Of a stretch of DNA of 41,572 nt, positions 1 to 9,098 are shown in pieces; within the stretch, counting starts at the first letter, position 1; every line of letters starts with the position of its first letter. The stretch is taken from assembly GCA_003166475.1 (NCBI GenBank), contig PMVV01000446.1, positions 7,154 through 48,725 of the forward strand, given 5' to 3'. The stretch comes from Bryobacterales bacterium. Lineage in GTDB: Bacteria > Acidobacteriota > Terriglobia > Bryobacterales > Bryobacteraceae. Under the pieces are notes generated by a model. That model did no database searches, had not been told where the DNA came from, and worked only from the letters and a program-made list of their open reading frames with translations. The translations under genes and the position numbers were made by a program.

Positions 1-11
1 CCCGCCCTCCA
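1..11. repeat. Edge of palindromic interspersed repeat (CCCGCCCTCCA)
   Basis: The first 11 bases, CCCGCCCTCCA, also end two hairpin repeats in this window (36998-37008 and 41098-41108). The window therefore probably opens at the right edge of another copy whose stem lies outside. Confidence 0.4.
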
Positions 12-121
12 ATTGCAAACTGACCCATTACCCGGAAGTCGCCCAAAAGATCGTTCCTGCGTCTGGCGGGCGCCATAGAAGGGCCGGCGGATCTCTCGGC
101 CCGCAAGGGCTTCTCACGAAA

Positions 122-527
122 GTGAAGGGAATCGCCGATACCGCTTTTTGGTGGCTTTCGCCAACCGAAGAGACGCCCATCACCGGTGGGCGCTGGAGAT
201 CGCACAAAGCGTCACTGAGCCACTGTTGACCTGCGAAGCCGTACTGGCTGAGGCCGCTTTCCACTTGGGTAGCGTAGCCTGGTCATGGCATTCGTCACTG
301 AGGGCCTGCTCCGTCCAGAGTTCCGTATTACTGAGCACATTCCGAGGATCGACGAACTGGCCGCGCGTTATGCAGACCGGCGTCCAGACCTGGCGGACCT
401 GTGCTTGATCGGGATGAGCGAATTGCATCCGAAGTTTCCCGTGATCACCACCGACGTAACCGGTTTTCGGATCTACCGCCGGGGCCGCCGTGAAGCCATC
501 CCACTCATTCACCCGTCCCAGTTGTAG
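122..527 (+). pseudogene. PIN-domain toxin (VapC-like), frameshifted twice
   Basis: Three frames join into one PIN-domain protein. It begins near GTG 122 with I-A-D-T-A-F, continues from about 148 as L-V-A-F-A-N-R-R-D-A-H-H, and from about 280 to the stop at 525-527 as L-V-M-A-F-V-T-E-G-L-L. The first acidic residue (D of ADT), a mid-protein Glu (C-E-A-V-L-A-E), the L-A-D-L-C acidic motif and the late V-I-T-T-D motif match the PIN order, so this was a VapC-type RNase. One base is missing in the T run at 145-149 and one in the CC near 275. The frame is open upstream to position 2 but no antitoxin is recognisable there. The last 23 nt overlap the convergent amidohydrolase gene. Real decay and sequence error are both possible. 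Confidence 0.7.
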
Positions 528-1398
528 GGGCCGGGACTGCGGGGTGCGTGACGGGAAGAGCACCAAGACGGAACACCCTGCGGGCATTGACGAATAGGAG
601 CTTGTTTTCAATATTCGGCGGCAGTCCCAAATCCCGGACTTGTTCCATGCACTTATCGAGCGGCAATTGCGGGAAGTTCGTTCCGAAGAGCACCTTATCC
701 CGGCCATAAGTCCGCAGGAATTGCAGGAGCTGCGGCGGATAGTAGCGCGGCAGATAGGCCGAGGTATCGATGTAGACATTGTCGTGTTTCCAGGCCACGC
801 CGATCATTTCATCGGTCCACGGGTGGCCGATGTGGCCGCAGACAATGCGCAGTTCGGGGAAGGTGAGGGCGACTTCATCGATGTACGAAACCGGGCGGCC
901 AGTCTCGGATGGCATCAGCGGGCCGGTGTGCCCGACTTGGGTGCAGAACGGGATGTCCAGTTCGATGCACTTGACGTAGAGCGGGTAGTAGAGCTTGTCG
1001 TTTGGCGGTAGCCTCCACAACCAGGGCACGACGCGCAGGGCTTTGAAACCGAGTTGGCGGACGGCGCGGTCCAGTTCGCGCACGGCGGCTACGGGGTTGG
1101 TCAGGTCAACCGCCGCCACGCCGGCGAAGCGGTCCGGAAAGGCCTCGACATGGGCGGCGACTTCGTCGTTCGAGATGAGCCAGCGGCCGGGCCGGCACCA
1201 GGCGGACAGCATGAGCTGCTGGATGCCGGCGGCGTCCATGACAGACACGATTTCAGCCGGTGTGAGCTGACAGTCGAGATCCCGGGCCGTGCCGGACTTC
1301 TCGAGCAGGCGGACGACCTCCGGCAGGTCCTAGCGCGTGCGCCCCGTAACAGGCTGCGCCCACGCGTCGATCGCTTGTCTTACTGGTATTTCGTGCAT
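505..1398 (-). pseudogene. Amidohydrolase-2 family protein with in-frame amber codon
   Basis: The reading frame runs from ATG 1398 to 505 (298 codons) and is broken only by TAG at 1332-1330 (codon 23). Before the stop the peptide contains I-D-A-W-A-Q-P, resembling the N-terminal strand of metal-dependent hydrolases in which the usual HxH is replaced by DAW. After it, the frame continues as D-L-P-E-V-V-R-L-L and a TIM-barrel hydrolase with C-G-H-I-G-H-P-W (about residues 185-195) and a late F-G-T-N-F-P Asp-less loop. The stop lies inside conserved-looking sequence, so this looks like a nonsense mutation. A shorter product could start at GTG 1248 (247 aa). The gene follows the GHMP-kinase fusion by 13 nt on the same strand and may share its operon. 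Substrate unknown. Confidence 0.65.
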
Positions 1399-1411
1399 AG
1401 TATATGTGGGT

Positions 1412-4400
1412 CTACCAATCGCCCAGCAACTCCAAATACGCGGCCGAGCCGTCGCGCAGCCAGCCATCGAGCTGGGCCGGCTCCTTGAGCTGCTGGCCGC
1501 GGTTGCGGGGGACGGCCACGAAGCGGCAGTCCAGTTCGGGCAGTGCGGTCATGTCGCCCCACAGCTTTTCGAATTGCGCGACGGGGAAGATATCTTCCTG
1601 GCCCTTGCCCCAGCGCTTCTTCACGTCCTTCAGCGTGATGTAGGCCGGCATGCGTGCGGCAATGGCGCGGACGGCTGCGGCCACTTTTCCTTCACTTTGC
1701 GGGTTCACAAGATCGGCGCGGGTCAGCGAGAAAGCCGGCAGCAGGCGATCCAGGTCGATCCAGTAGGTAGCCGAATTGTAGTAAGAGAGCTGGAATTCGA
1801 TGCGTTCGTCCGGCAGCGCCAAGCCCTCGACCAGGCGCACGCGGCCGTCAACGCGGGCCAGGCCGCCGCCTCGGTCGTCGATCTGTCGGGCGATCACCTC
1901 GGTAGTGAGCGCGGCGCCGGATTCGATGTGCAGCCCCAGCAAATCCGGGGCGAGGTCCGCGCCCAGCGTATCGATGTTGTGCAACATGAGATAGCGCAGA
2001 CGCGGACGCTGATCCAGCAGCCGCGCCAGCACGCCGTTGCGAAACAGGTTGGGCAGTTCGTACCAATGGCCGACAGGATGCAGGCACTGCATCGGCAGAT
2101 TGTCGGTGTAATTGCCGGCCTCGCCGGCTTGGTGTGCCCACGCGATGAGGCTGGCGTGCAGGCTCTCGCGCACTTTCTGGGCCTGCTCGTCGAGAAGCTG
2201 TTGCGGCATCTCCTCCCAGGCGAAGCGCAGGTCGCGCACCATGGGGATCAGGCGCAGGCCGATGTTGCGTCCCGGCGAGAGCAGCAGCGGGCCGGGATAG
2301 TCGTAGTTGTTCGCGGCGGCCAGCCAGTCGGCCACGGCATCGTGCGTGAGATAGCTCGTGGTGATGACGTGCGGCAGCGGCATGCCGGCCATGCGGCTGG
2401 TGCGGCGGCTTTTCGCCAGATGCGCCTCGATGAAGTTGCGGTGGCGGCCGGCCAGCTTCGAGAACGGGTGCAGCGCTTTGACCACGCCGGCGCCTTTGGT
2501 CCAGCGGCTGCCGGCGCCGCCCGCGAGCGTGACCACGGCGACCATGCCCTCGGCCAACGCCTGCATGCCGGCTTCGCGATAGCGCGCGGGCAATCCGGCG
2601 GTGGCATCGGCTATGTCATCGGGTGCGACATCTTCGATGCGGCTGCTGGCGGGCAGACGGTTCTGCGCCAGACCAATGCGGCCGCTGCGCAGATCGGCCT
2701 GGATCTGCTCATGCTGCACGCGGTCGAACCCATGCCGGTCGAGCAGCGATTCGAGACTCTGGGAGGGATCGGTAGCGTCGTGCGCGGCGCGCGGCAGCAT
2801 GTGATCGAAAAGGTTCTGCACCATGCCGGATAGTTCGGGTGCGGTGCGGCATGCAACGGCGAAGCGATCCAGCTCGGCGCGGCGGGCTGGGGAGAGTAGC
2901 CGCGTCTCTGTGCGCAGCAGAGATGGGACCGCAAGAGTATAATAGCCGGGCGGCATCAGCGCAGCGGGTCCGCTGGCCAACTCGGCGTGGGTGCCGCGCT
3001 CGTTGATGGCAAAGTCGTAGACCACCGGCTCCATGGCGAAGGGCATGGCGCGATCGAAGCGGCGCTTCGTCTCGCGCATGATGGTTTCCAGGCGCTCACC
3101 GGCGCGCGGCTTGACGGCGGGGTCGAAGATGAAACCCATGCCGCCGCCGGACATGCCGCCGAGCATCCAGAAGCCCCAGAAACCGGCGCCCATCTCCTCG
3201 CGCACGCGGTCAATCAGCGTCTCCGTGTAGAAGTTTGAGGCCCACGGAATGATGGTCTGAATGGGGCCTTCGAAGTTGCGCTGGGTGGCGCCCCCGATGG
3301 CCGCTACATCGCCCGCGCGCAGATATCCCAGGATCTCGTCGAGCGTGCGGATGGCCTGCTGGCGGCCCTGCCACTCCGCTTCCGAGCGCAGCAGGTATTT
3401 CTCGGTGACCATTTCGAGAATGGGGCCGACGTCCTGCGCCATGCCGCCGTGCACCAGCACCAGGCTCGCTTGCAGACTCTGGCGCGTTGCCGCGGAGACT
3501 TCGTCCGCGCCGAGGATGCGATGGCGGGGCAGCAGGCAGCCGCGGCTGATGCCGAATTCCGAATCGCCCGCCGCGGCCGTGACGCCCTCGATCAGCTTGA
3601 TGGCCGGCCACAACCCGCCGGAATCCTGCCAGCCGCCGCCGGACCCGCCCAGCCATTCGCCGAGAATGGCGCGCGCGGCCACCAGGCGGCGGTCGGTCTC
3701 GGCCAGTTGGCCGGTGAGCGCGTGGGCTTGTCCGGTGGCGCGCATGCACACCGAAATCAACGAGGCGAGCAGGTTGGTGGAGACGGCCAGGCGTGAGCCT
3801 TTGGGAATATCGTTCACGCGGCTGACGATTTCGAGGCCGTGACCGGGCCGGCCGGTAAGCACCGCCAGGATATCGGCCAGCGGCTGGCCCGCCCCTTCCA
3901 TACCGGGCGGCACGATGCCGGAGGCGATCACCGCAGCCTTGAGCAGGCCCAGGTAGTCGCGCGCGAAATCGAAGACCTCCGCCAGCGTGGTGATTTCGGC
4001 GGCGGCTCCCAGATCGACGCTGGCGAGGCGCAGCACCGGCTCGTCGATCACGCGCAGCCAGGCTTCCACGGGCGGCTTGGGCGCGCCGGCGCCGCGCACG
4101 GCGAGATCGATGGAAACATTCAGCACGCGCGCGCCTTCGGGGAAATCCATGCCCAGGAAAAAGATGTCGCTCCAGCCGCTGTGGGTCAGGTCCATGCGGA
4201 CCGGCGTGGTCTCGCGCAGGATGGGGAAGAGGCCGCCGGTCTGGCGGAGAAGTTCGGGGCGGATGCGCAGCGGATAATCGGCGGGGTGTCCGGTGCGGAA
4301 CATCCACTGATTGCCGCGCACAGTTCGCACGCTGCGGCGGACCTGCCCGGCCAGCGTTTGGAAGCCGAGGCCATGATAGGCCGCGGCGAGCGCGCTGGAG

Positions 4401-4735
4401 ATGGCCGCACTGGGGCCGTTCGCAGCTTGCGCGGCAAGGAAGATCTCGATGGCTTCTTCAAAGCGGCGCTTGAGCAGGTGATCGTAGCCGGTGAACGGAA
4501 TCGGCGCCTGGGCGCGGACGCCTGGTTTGAAGGGCAGATGGAAGCGGTGGATCGCGTATAGGAAGAAGAGCGCGCGGACGCGTTCGTAGAGATTGTCGCT
4601 CGAGCGGCGGAAGCGGTCGAGGGCGGCGGATTCGCTCTGCAAGTCCGCGAGCGTGGCGGCGCGGCAGTAAGCGTCGAGCGAGCGGTTGCGGAGCGCGGGA
4701 TCGGCCGCGGTGACGATGCCGGTGAGTTGGCTCAT
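1412..4735 (-). CDS. GHMP kinase / UDP-sugar pyrophosphorylase fusion
   Basis: 1107 aa, no signal peptide. Residues about 170-600 resemble the fucokinase-type GHMP kinase fold: [11 protein letters not shown] at 311-321 is the ATP loop (the usual PxGSGLGSS, altered), G-G-S-G-G-G-W-Q-D at 363-371 matches the fucokinase GGGWQD segment, and G-G-M-S-G-G-G-M-G at 526-534 is the third glycine motif. Residues about 720-1107 are a UDPGP-type nucleotidyltransferase with L-A-G-G-A-G-S-R-W at 737-745, a basic K-A-L near 753 and N-I-D-T-L-G-A at 920-926. The inferred role is salvage of a free sugar: kinase to sugar-1-phosphate, then transfer to UDP. The sugar cannot be read from sequence. ATG 4735 overlaps the stop of the upstream GalU-like gene (ATGA), so the two are translationally coupled. 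Confidence 0.75.
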   Translation of the reverse strand: MSQLTGIVTAADPALRNRSLDAYCRAATLADLQSESAALDRFRRSSDNLYERVRALFFLYAIHRFHLPFKPGVRAQAPIPFTGYDHLLKRRFEEAIEIFLAAQAANGPSAAISSALAAAYHGLGFQTLAGQVRRSVRTVRGNQWMFRTGHPADYPLRIRPELLRQTGGLFPILRETTPVRMDLTHSGWSDIFFLGMDFPEGARVLNVSIDLAVRGAGAPKPPVEAWLRVIDEPVLRLASVDLGAAAEITTLAEVFDFARDYLGLLKAAVIASGIVPPGMEGAGQPLADILAVLTGRPGHGLEIVSRVNDIPKGSRLAVSTNLLASLISVCMRATGQAHALTGQLAETDRRLVAARAILGEWLGGSGGGWQDSGGLWPAIKLIEGVTAAAGDSEFGISRGCLLPRHRILGADEVSAATRQSLQASLVLVHGGMAQDVGPILEMVTEKYLLRSEAEWQGRQQAIRTLDEILGYLRAGDVAAIGGATQRNFEGPIQTIIPWASNFYTETLIDRVREEMGAGFWGFWMLGGMSGGGMGFIFDPAVKPRAGERLETIMRETKRRFDRAMPFAMEPVVYDFAINERGTHAELASGPAALMPPGYYTLAVPSLLRTETRLLSPARRAELDRFAVACRTAPELSGMVQNLFDHMLPRAAHDATDPSQSLESLLDRHGFDRVQHEQIQADLRSGRIGLAQNRLPASSRIEDVAPDDIADATAGLPARYREAGMQALAEGMVAVVTLAGGAGSRWTKGAGVVKALHPFSKLAGRHRNFIEAHLAKSRRTSRMAGMPLPHVITTSYLTHDAVADWLAAANNYDYPGPLLLSPGRNIGLRLIPMVRDLRFAWEEMPQQLLDEQAQKVRESLHASLIAWAHQAGEAGNYTDNLPMQCLHPVGHWYELPNLFRNGVLARLLDQRPRLRYLMLHNIDTLGADLAPDLLGLHIESGAALTTEVIARQIDDRGGGLARVDGRVRLVEGLALPDERIEFQLSYYNSATYWIDLDRLLPAFSLTRADLVNPQSEGKVAAAVRAIAARMPAYITLKDVKKRWGKGQEDIFPVAQFEKLWGDMTALPELDCRFVAVPRNRGQQLKEPAQLDGWLRDGSAAYLELLGDW

Positions 4736-5544
4736 GCGATTGCCAGCAATTCAACCAATTGGGACAGAACTTCGTCGCGATCGCGCCCGCTGAGCGCCAG
4801 CGCCAGTTGCGCCGTGAGCAGGCCGTAGCGCACGCCAATATCGTAGCGGCGGTTGGCGCGCTCCAGCGCCAGGTATTGCTCGCGGCGGGCAAGTTCGGCG
4901 AGCGCGGCGGAAAGGCTGACGCGGGGCCCCAGGAAATCCATCACCGTGGGCGTGAGGACGTGCATGCCGAAGAAGCAAAGATAATGTCCGGCGCGCAGGC
5001 CGGGGACCACTAGGCGCTGTTCGGCTTCGGTGGGCGTGGGCTTTTCGATGACGGTGTCGATGCGGTAGAGGTCCTGGCTGCCCGCGACGCGCTGGCCGCC
5101 GGCCGCGCCGTAATGCGGCAACAGGTTTTCGCGGGTGGCCTGCACGGCGGAGACGGCGCACGCCTGGGCTTCGGCCACTTCCACCAATTGCTCGGCGCAG
5201 CCTTTTTCGGCGCGGCTGATATAAAGATGATCGCCGACCAGGTGCAGGAACGGGTCCTGGCCGACGAAGTTGCGGGCGCACAGAACGGCGTGGCCGTAGC
5301 CCAGCGGTTCGGACTGCGGGACGAAGCGGAGGCGGCCGGCATGGTCGCCCGCCACGCGCGCGTAGGCGATCTCGTCGCCGGGCGAAACGACGATGGCGAT
5401 CTCTTCGACGCCGGCGCGCAGGGCTTCTTCGACGATGATGCGGAGGACGGGCTTTTCGACCCCATCGCGGTCGATCAGCGTTTGCAGCGGCAAGCTCCGC
5501 TGGCTGGGTCCGGCGGCTGTAATCACCGCCTTACGGATTTTCAT
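4732..5544 (-). CDS. GalU-like nucleotidyltransferase with altered signature
   Basis: 270 aa, the length of a GalU/RfbA-type sugar-1-phosphate nucleotidyltransferase. The N-terminus [13 protein letters not shown] (residues 7-19) sits where GalU has the G-x-G-T-R-x-L-P nucleotide loop, but the Arg-containing loop reads PSQRS and the following activating Lys is not obvious. Later motifs are GalU-like: [10 protein letters not shown] near 78-87, L-V-G-D-H near 101-105 (metal Asp), and V-I-E-K-P-T-P in the second half. It may be an active UDP-sugar pyrophosphorylase with a variant loop or a regulatory homologue. Its last four bases overlap the start of the kinase/pyrophosphorylase fusion, which has its own UDPGP domain, so two nucleotidyltransferase modules are made from one mRNA. 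Confidence 0.7.
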   Translation of the reverse strand: MKIRKAVITAAGPSQRSLPLQTLIDRDGVEKPVLRIIVEEALRAGVEEIAIVVSPGDEIAYARVAGDHAGRLRFVPQSEPLGYGHAVLCARNFVGQDPFLHLVGDHLYISRAEKGCAEQLVEVAEAQACAVSAVQATRENLLPHYGAAGGQRVAGSQDLYRIDTVIEKPTPTEAEQRLVVPGLRAGHYLCFFGMHVLTPTVMDFLGPRVSLSAALAELARREQYLALERANRRYDIGVRYGLLTAQLALALSGRDRDEVLSQLVELLAIA

Positions 5545-5600
5545 GGGTTAGGGGTTCCTTAGCTATTATGGCTCGACAAGCGGATGAAAGCCTCGTTGGG

Positions 5601-5947
5601 CTAGAGTTGCAGAACAAGACGCAGACCTTCATCGACGGTGCCTTGCAGGCGCGGCGGCAGCGTGCCGGCGAGCTCGGTCAGCAAACTACGGTCGAGGGTC
5701 ATGAGTGCGATACGTTCGCGACCGAGTCGCGCGGAAGGCCCGTCGAGCGCGCAGGCAACAGAACATTACCGGGTACATCGGCAAGTTCCAAGTTGCCGGT
5801 GAGCGCGGCCACGATTGCGGTTTGAATGAGGCTGCGGTTGAAAGAGTCTGCTTGGACCACAAGCACCGGCCGCCGGTATCCAGGCTCGGAGCGGCGCGGT
5901 TCGGGGAGATCGGCCCACCAGATCTGTCCCCGTTGAAGCTCGTCCAT
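5601..5947 (-). pseudogene. mazF: MazF/PemK-family endoribonuclease toxin, frameshifted
   Basis: Starts at ATG 5947, two bases after the antitoxin stop. The opening R-G-Q-I-W-W-A-D-L-P-E-P and G-Y-R-R-P-V-L-V-V-Q are the standard MazF N-terminus. The frame closes early at 5699 after V-A-N-V-S, but restoring one base near 5704-5707 gives a continuation through M-T-L-D-R-S and L-P-P-R-L-Q-G to TAG at 5603-5601. The repaired protein would be 115 aa, the usual MazF length. MazF toxins cleave mRNA at short motifs; this copy as written lacks its C-terminal third and is probably inactive unless the missing base is a sequence error. Confidence 0.8.
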
Positions 5948-5949
5948 CT

Positions 5950-6186
5950 CTACCAGGAGTCCTTTTCGATTGATCTCAGTTGGGCGCGATGCAATGCGGG
6001 ATCCACTGTCGCGGGCCGGCCCGAATACACTTGATTCAGACGCTCGGTGACGGCATTCCCTTGCTGCCGGTTCAGGAACTCCGAAATCGCCGTGGCGTAC
6101 AATTGACTTCTGGAAACGCGGAGGCGGCGAGCGGCAGCGTCCGCCAGACGGAAAAGGTCGTCGGGTAACGAGACGGCAGTCTTCAC
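5950..6186 (-). CDS. Ribbon-helix-helix antitoxin partner of MazF
   Basis: 78 aa from GTG 6186. K-T-A-V-S-L-P-D-D-L-F at the N-terminus followed by A-D-A-A-A-R-R-L-R-V-S-R-S-Q-L-Y is a typical ribbon-helix-helix DNA-binding unit; the C-terminal tail (L-N-Q-V-Y-S-G-R onward) would wrap the toxin. The mazF-like toxin starts two bases after its stop. A palindrome directly upstream (6194-6211) fits autoregulation by the antitoxin dimer. Longer starts upstream are possible, but the sequence before GTG 6186 is operator DNA and gives unlikely protein. Confidence 0.8.
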   Translation of the reverse strand: MKTAVSLPDDLFRLADAAARRLRVSRSQLYATAISEFLNRQQGNAVTERLNQVYSGRPATVDPALHRAQLRSIEKDSW

Positions 6187-6193
6187 GCTCGCA

Positions 6194-6211
6194 GTATAAC
6201 CCGAGTTATAC
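6194..6211. promoter_or_regulatory. Palindromic operator upstream of antitoxin
   Basis: GTATAAC and GTTATAC form 7-bp inverted arms around a 4-nt centre, ending 7 nt before the antitoxin start on the minus strand. The arms contain TATAAC/TTATAC, which could also act as a -10 element, so a bound ribbon-helix-helix dimer would block the promoter. The palindrome is read directly; the operator role is inferred. Confidence 0.6.
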
Positions 6212-6434
6212 CCGATTCGCTTCACACAGCAGACCGAGGGTCCGCGCCACGAAAAAAATATCCGGCGCGATGAAACGTTTCGCTCGCTCATTTCACTACT
6301 CAATGTGGACGCCCTGCGAGTTGCGCTCCTTTTAGCCAGCAATGGTTCCTCCCCACTCCGTTAGCTTGCCTCGGAAACACGCAGCTCGCCGGGTGTTCAC
6401 AAGCGTTTCCCGCCGTCCCGCCGCGCCGGTCTGC

Positions 6435-6440
6435 TACCAT
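6435..6440 (+). promoter_or_regulatory. -10 element (TACCAT) for the trp operon
   Basis: TACCAT lies 8 nt before TTG 6449. Transcription would start within about two bases of the trpC start codon, giving a leaderless or near-leaderless mRNA. No convincing -35 is visible and no attenuator-like leader fits in this space. Confidence 0.45.
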
Positions 6441-6448
6441 AAATCAAA

Positions 6449-7237
6449 TTGACCGAAACCGTTCCAGACGTACTGGCCCGTATTGTCGCTCATAAGCGGG
6501 AGCTTCCCTCGCCAGCTCTCAGTGTGCGTCAACAATGGGCGCGGCAGGCGGAACAGGCGCGCGCCGGGCGGCGCGATTTTCGGCGGGCGCTGGCTGCGCG
6601 GACGCCGGCTATCATTGCCGAGATCAAGAAAGCCTCGCCCAGCAGAGGACTGCTTGCGCCGGATTTCAATCCCGCACGGCTGGCCGGTCAGTATGAAGCC
6701 GGAGGAGCGGCGGCGCTTTCCGTGTTGACCGACGAGGCGTTCTTCCAAGGCAGCCTGGCGGACCTGGCGGCGGCGCGCGGTGTCTGCGGGTTGCCTGTGC
6801 TGCGCAAGGATTTCACGCTCGACGAAAATCATGTACTGGAAGCGGCGGCGGGCGGCGCGGACGCTATCCTGCTGATCGCGGCCATCCTGGAGGCGGGCGA
6901 GATTTGCGACTTGGCTGCCATGGCGGCGGGTTATGGAATGGCTGCACTTATCGAGGTGCACAACGAACGGGAACTGGCCAAGGCTCTGGACGCGGGCGCT
7001 CCAATCATCGGGGTTAACAACCGGGATCTGACCAGGTTCGAGGTGACGCTGGAAACCTCGCTGCGCTTGGCGCCGCGCATCCCGTCCGGAGTGCTGAGGG
7101 TGAGCGAAAGCGGCATCCGCTCGGCGCGGGACGTCGAACGGCTACGCGAGGTGGGCTATCAGGCGTTTCTGGTGGGTGAGCACCTGATGAAATCGCCCGA
7201 TCCGGCGGCGGCCGTGCGCGCGCTGGTGGATGCATGA
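6449..7237 (+). CDS. trpC: Indole-3-glycerol phosphate synthase
   Basis: 262 aa, (beta/alpha)8 barrel enzyme that closes CdRP to indole-3-glycerol phosphate in tryptophan synthesis. Visible signatures are A-E-I-K-K-A-S-P-S-R-G (about residues 56-66, catalytic Lys), L-R-K-D-F (second Lys), E-V-H-N-E-R-E, N-N-R-D-L and the phosphate-binding S-E-S-G-I near the end. The start is TTG 6449, before a standard helical N-terminus; no better start is in frame. The stop overlaps the trpF start by 4 nt (ATGA). First gene of a seven-gene aromatic amino-acid operon; trpE, trpG and trpD are not in this window. Confidence 0.96.
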   Translation: MTETVPDVLARIVAHKRELPSPALSVRQQWARQAEQARAGRRDFRRALAARTPAIIAEIKKASPSRGLLAPDFNPARLAGQYEAGGAAALSVLTDEAFFQGSLADLAAARGVCGLPVLRKDFTLDENHVLEAAAGGADAILLIAAILEAGEICDLAAMAAGYGMAALIEVHNERELAKALDAGAPIIGVNNRDLTRFEVTLETSLRLAPRIPSGVLRVSESGIRSARDVERLREVGYQAFLVGEHLMKSPDPAAAVRALVDA

Positions 7238-7902
7238 TGGTGAAGATCTGCGGCATCACCAATCGCGAAGATGCCCTGGCGGCCATCGATGGAGGGGCGG
7301 CGGCGTTGGGCTTCAATTTTTGCGCCGCAAGCCCGCGATATATTGCGCCGGAGCGCGCGGCGGCCATCGCCGCCACGTTGCCGCCGGGTGTTTGGAAGGT
7401 GGGCGTCTTCGTGGACGAGTCCCCGGAGAGCGTGCTGTGCACCGCCGGGCAGGTGGGTTTGGATATTGCCCAGTTGCACGGTAGCGAGTTGCCGGAGCAG
7501 TATCCGCGGGGCATCCGCGTGTGGAAGGCGATTCGGATGATGGGGCAGGACTTCAGCCTGCCAACTGCTGGCGCGGCGGAAGCCGTCGTGGTGGATGGCC
7601 CGGCGTCGGGACAGAGTTTTGATTGGGCGCGGGTTGTAGGGCAGGCAATCGTGCCTGCGGACGCGCTTTCCAGCGCGGCCAAGCCGGCTGAAAGCCGGCT
7701 TGCAGCCAAGATTGGCTGCCCCACAAGATGGCAGCCCAAGCTGATCCTGGCGGGGGGCCTGGATGCGGGCAACGTGCGGCAGGCCATCGAGCAAGTGCAT
7801 CCATGGGGCGTGGACGCCTGTTCGCGGATCGAAAGCTCGGCGGGTCGCAAGGATCGTGTCAAGATGGCGGCGTTTCTGAAAGCCGCACTGGCATCGCGAT
7901 GA
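7234..7902 (+). CDS. trpF: Phosphoribosylanthranilate isomerase with in-frame repeat insertion
   Basis: 222 aa; isomerises PRA to CdRP. The catalytic Cys is in V-K-I-C-G-I-T at the N-terminus and the catalytic Asp in V-V-V-D-G-P. The C-terminal phosphate-site strand L-I-L-A-G-G-L and the D-A-C-S-R-I-E-S motif are intact. Between F-D-W-A-R and [10 protein letters not shown] sits an extra stretch of about 31 residues (codons 134-164) encoded exactly by a 93-nt palindromic repeat (7634-7726). Homologues pass from the F-D-W helix directly to the A-G-G-L strand, so this is an insertion into a surface loop that keeps the frame. It may be tolerated, making the gene functional. Start ATG 7234 overlaps the trpC stop; the stop overlaps trpB. 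Confidence 0.93.
   Translation: MMVKICGITNREDALAAIDGGAAALGFNFCAASPRYIAPERAAAIAATLPPGVWKVGVFVDESPESVLCTAGQVGLDIAQLHGSELPEQYPRGIRVWKAIRMMGQDFSLPTAGAAEAVVVDGPASGQSFDWARVVGQAIVPADALSSAAKPAESRLAAKIGCPTRWQPKLILAGGLDAGNVRQAIEQVHPWGVDACSRIESSAGRKDRVKMAAFLKAALASR
7634..7726. repeat. 93-nt palindromic repeat inside trpF
   Basis: Outer arms TTGTAGGGCAG (7634-7644) and CTGCCCCACAA (7716-7726) pair with one G-T wobble position. Inside are three hairpins: GCAGGCA/TGCCTGC near 7641-7658, AAGCCGGCT/AGCCGGCTT around a GAA loop at 7681-7701, and GCAGCCAA/TTGGCTGC around GA at 7702-7719. The whole can fold as a cloverleaf. Its length is a multiple of three and it contains no stop in the trpF frame. Confidence 0.85.
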
Positions 7903-9098
7903 TGACCGTACAACCAGACGCGGGCGGCCATTTCGGGCCTTACGGCGGCCGTTTCGTGCCGGAAGTCCTGATGGCGCCGCTCGAAGAAGTGGAAAAAGCG
8001 TATCTGGAAGCGCGCAGCGATCCGGCGTTCCAGGCTGAGTTGAACGACCTGCTGCGGAATTATGCCGGCCGCCCCACGCCGCTGTACTTTGCGCAACGGC
8101 TCACCGAACACCTGGGCGGCGCGCGGATCTACATCAAGCGCGAAGACCTGTTGCACACCGGCGCGCACAAGATCAACAACACGCTGGGGCAAGGGCTGCT
8201 GGCGCGGCGCATGGGCAAGCGGCGCATCATCGCCGAAACCGGTGCAGGGCAGCACGGCGTCGCCACGGCTACGGTTTGCGCGCGGCTGGGCCTCGATTGC
8301 GTGGTCTACATGGGCGAGGAGGACATGCGCCGGCAGCGGCTCAACGTCTTCCGCATGCGCCTGCTGGGCGCGCAAGTGGTCCCGGTGACCAGCGGCAGCC
8401 GCACGCTGAAGGATGCTATCAACGAGGCCCTGCGCGATTGGGTGACCAACGTCGACGCCACTTACTATCTGCTGGGGTCGGCCCTGGGGCCGCATCCATA
8501 TCCGCTGATGGTGCGCGATTTTCAGAAAGTGATCGGCGAAGAAGCCCGCCGCCAGATTTTGGAGACGGAGAAACGCTTGCCGGCCGCGGTCTTCGCCTGC
8601 GTGGGTGGAGGCAGCAATGCCATCGGCATCTTCCATGCGTTTGTGCCGGATGAAGCGGTGCGGCTGATCGGCGTGGAAGCCGGCGGCCGGGGATCGAATT
8701 TGGGCGAGCATGCGGCGCGTTTCCGCACCTCGACGCCGGGAGTGCTACACGGCGCGCGCAGCTATCTGCTGCAGGACGAGGATGGCCAGGTCTCGCTGAC
8801 GCATTCGATTTCGGCGGGCCTGGACTACGCGCTGGTCGGGCCCGAGCACGCCTGGCTGCACGATCGCAAGCGCGCGGAGTATGTGGCCGCCAGCGACAGC
8901 GAAGCGCTGGAGGCGGCCCGGTTGCTGTGCCACATCGAAGGTCTGATTCCGGCGCTCGAATCGGCGCACGCGGTGGCCGAGGTGGTGCGGCGCGCGCCGG
9001 CGGCCCGCGATCGGATCTACATTGTGAATATGTCCGGACGGGGCGATAAGGACATCGACATTTATCGGGAAAACCTGAAGGAACTGGACACAGATTGA
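7899..9098 (+). CDS. trpB: Tryptophan synthase beta subunit
   Basis: 399 aa, PLP enzyme joining indole and serine. H-T-G-A-H-K-I-N-N (about residue 87) holds the PLP lysine, [12 protein letters not shown] the catalytic Glu, and G-G-G-S-N-A-I-G the phosphate loop. [11 protein letters not shown] is the usual TrpB1 N-terminus, so the protein starts at ATG 7899 or the adjacent ATG 7902; the first overlaps the trpF stop as ATGA. It overlaps trpA by four bases, which suits equimolar production of the alpha2beta2 complex. Confidence 0.97.
   Translation: MMTVQPDAGGHFGPYGGRFVPEVLMAPLEEVEKAYLEARSDPAFQAELNDLLRNYAGRPTPLYFAQRLTEHLGGARIYIKREDLLHTGAHKINNTLGQGLLARRMGKRRIIAETGAGQHGVATATVCARLGLDCVVYMGEEDMRRQRLNVFRMRLLGAQVVPVTSGSRTLKDAINEALRDWVTNVDATYYLLGSALGPHPYPLMVRDFQKVIGEEARRQILETEKRLPAAVFACVGGGSNAIGIFHAFVPDEAVRLIGVEAGGRGSNLGEHAARFRTSTPGVLHGARSYLLQDEDGQVSLTHSISAGLDYALVGPEHAWLHDRKRAEYVAASDSEALEAARLLCHIEGLIPALESAHAVAEVVRRAPAARDRIYIVNMSGRGDKDIDIYRENLKELDTD

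Noticed and set aside
1-121. Antitoxin upstream of the PIN gene
   Set aside because: The frame is open from position 2 but shows no recognised antitoxin motif and the sequence starts inside a repeat edge.
1337-2833. 498-codon open frame on the plus strand
   Set aside because: Antisense to the kinase/pyrophosphorylase fusion, whose protein has clear family motifs. Long antisense frames are common in GC-rich coding DNA.
1412-4735. Bifunctional FKP (fucokinase/GDP-fucose pyrophosphorylase)
   Set aside because: The kinase half is similar but the nucleotidyltransferase half is UDPGP-like and at the C-terminus, so GDP-fucose synthesis is not supported.
7014-8711. 565-codon open frame on the minus strand
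   Set aside because: Antisense to trpC, trpF and trpB, which are certain; no motif in the antisense product.
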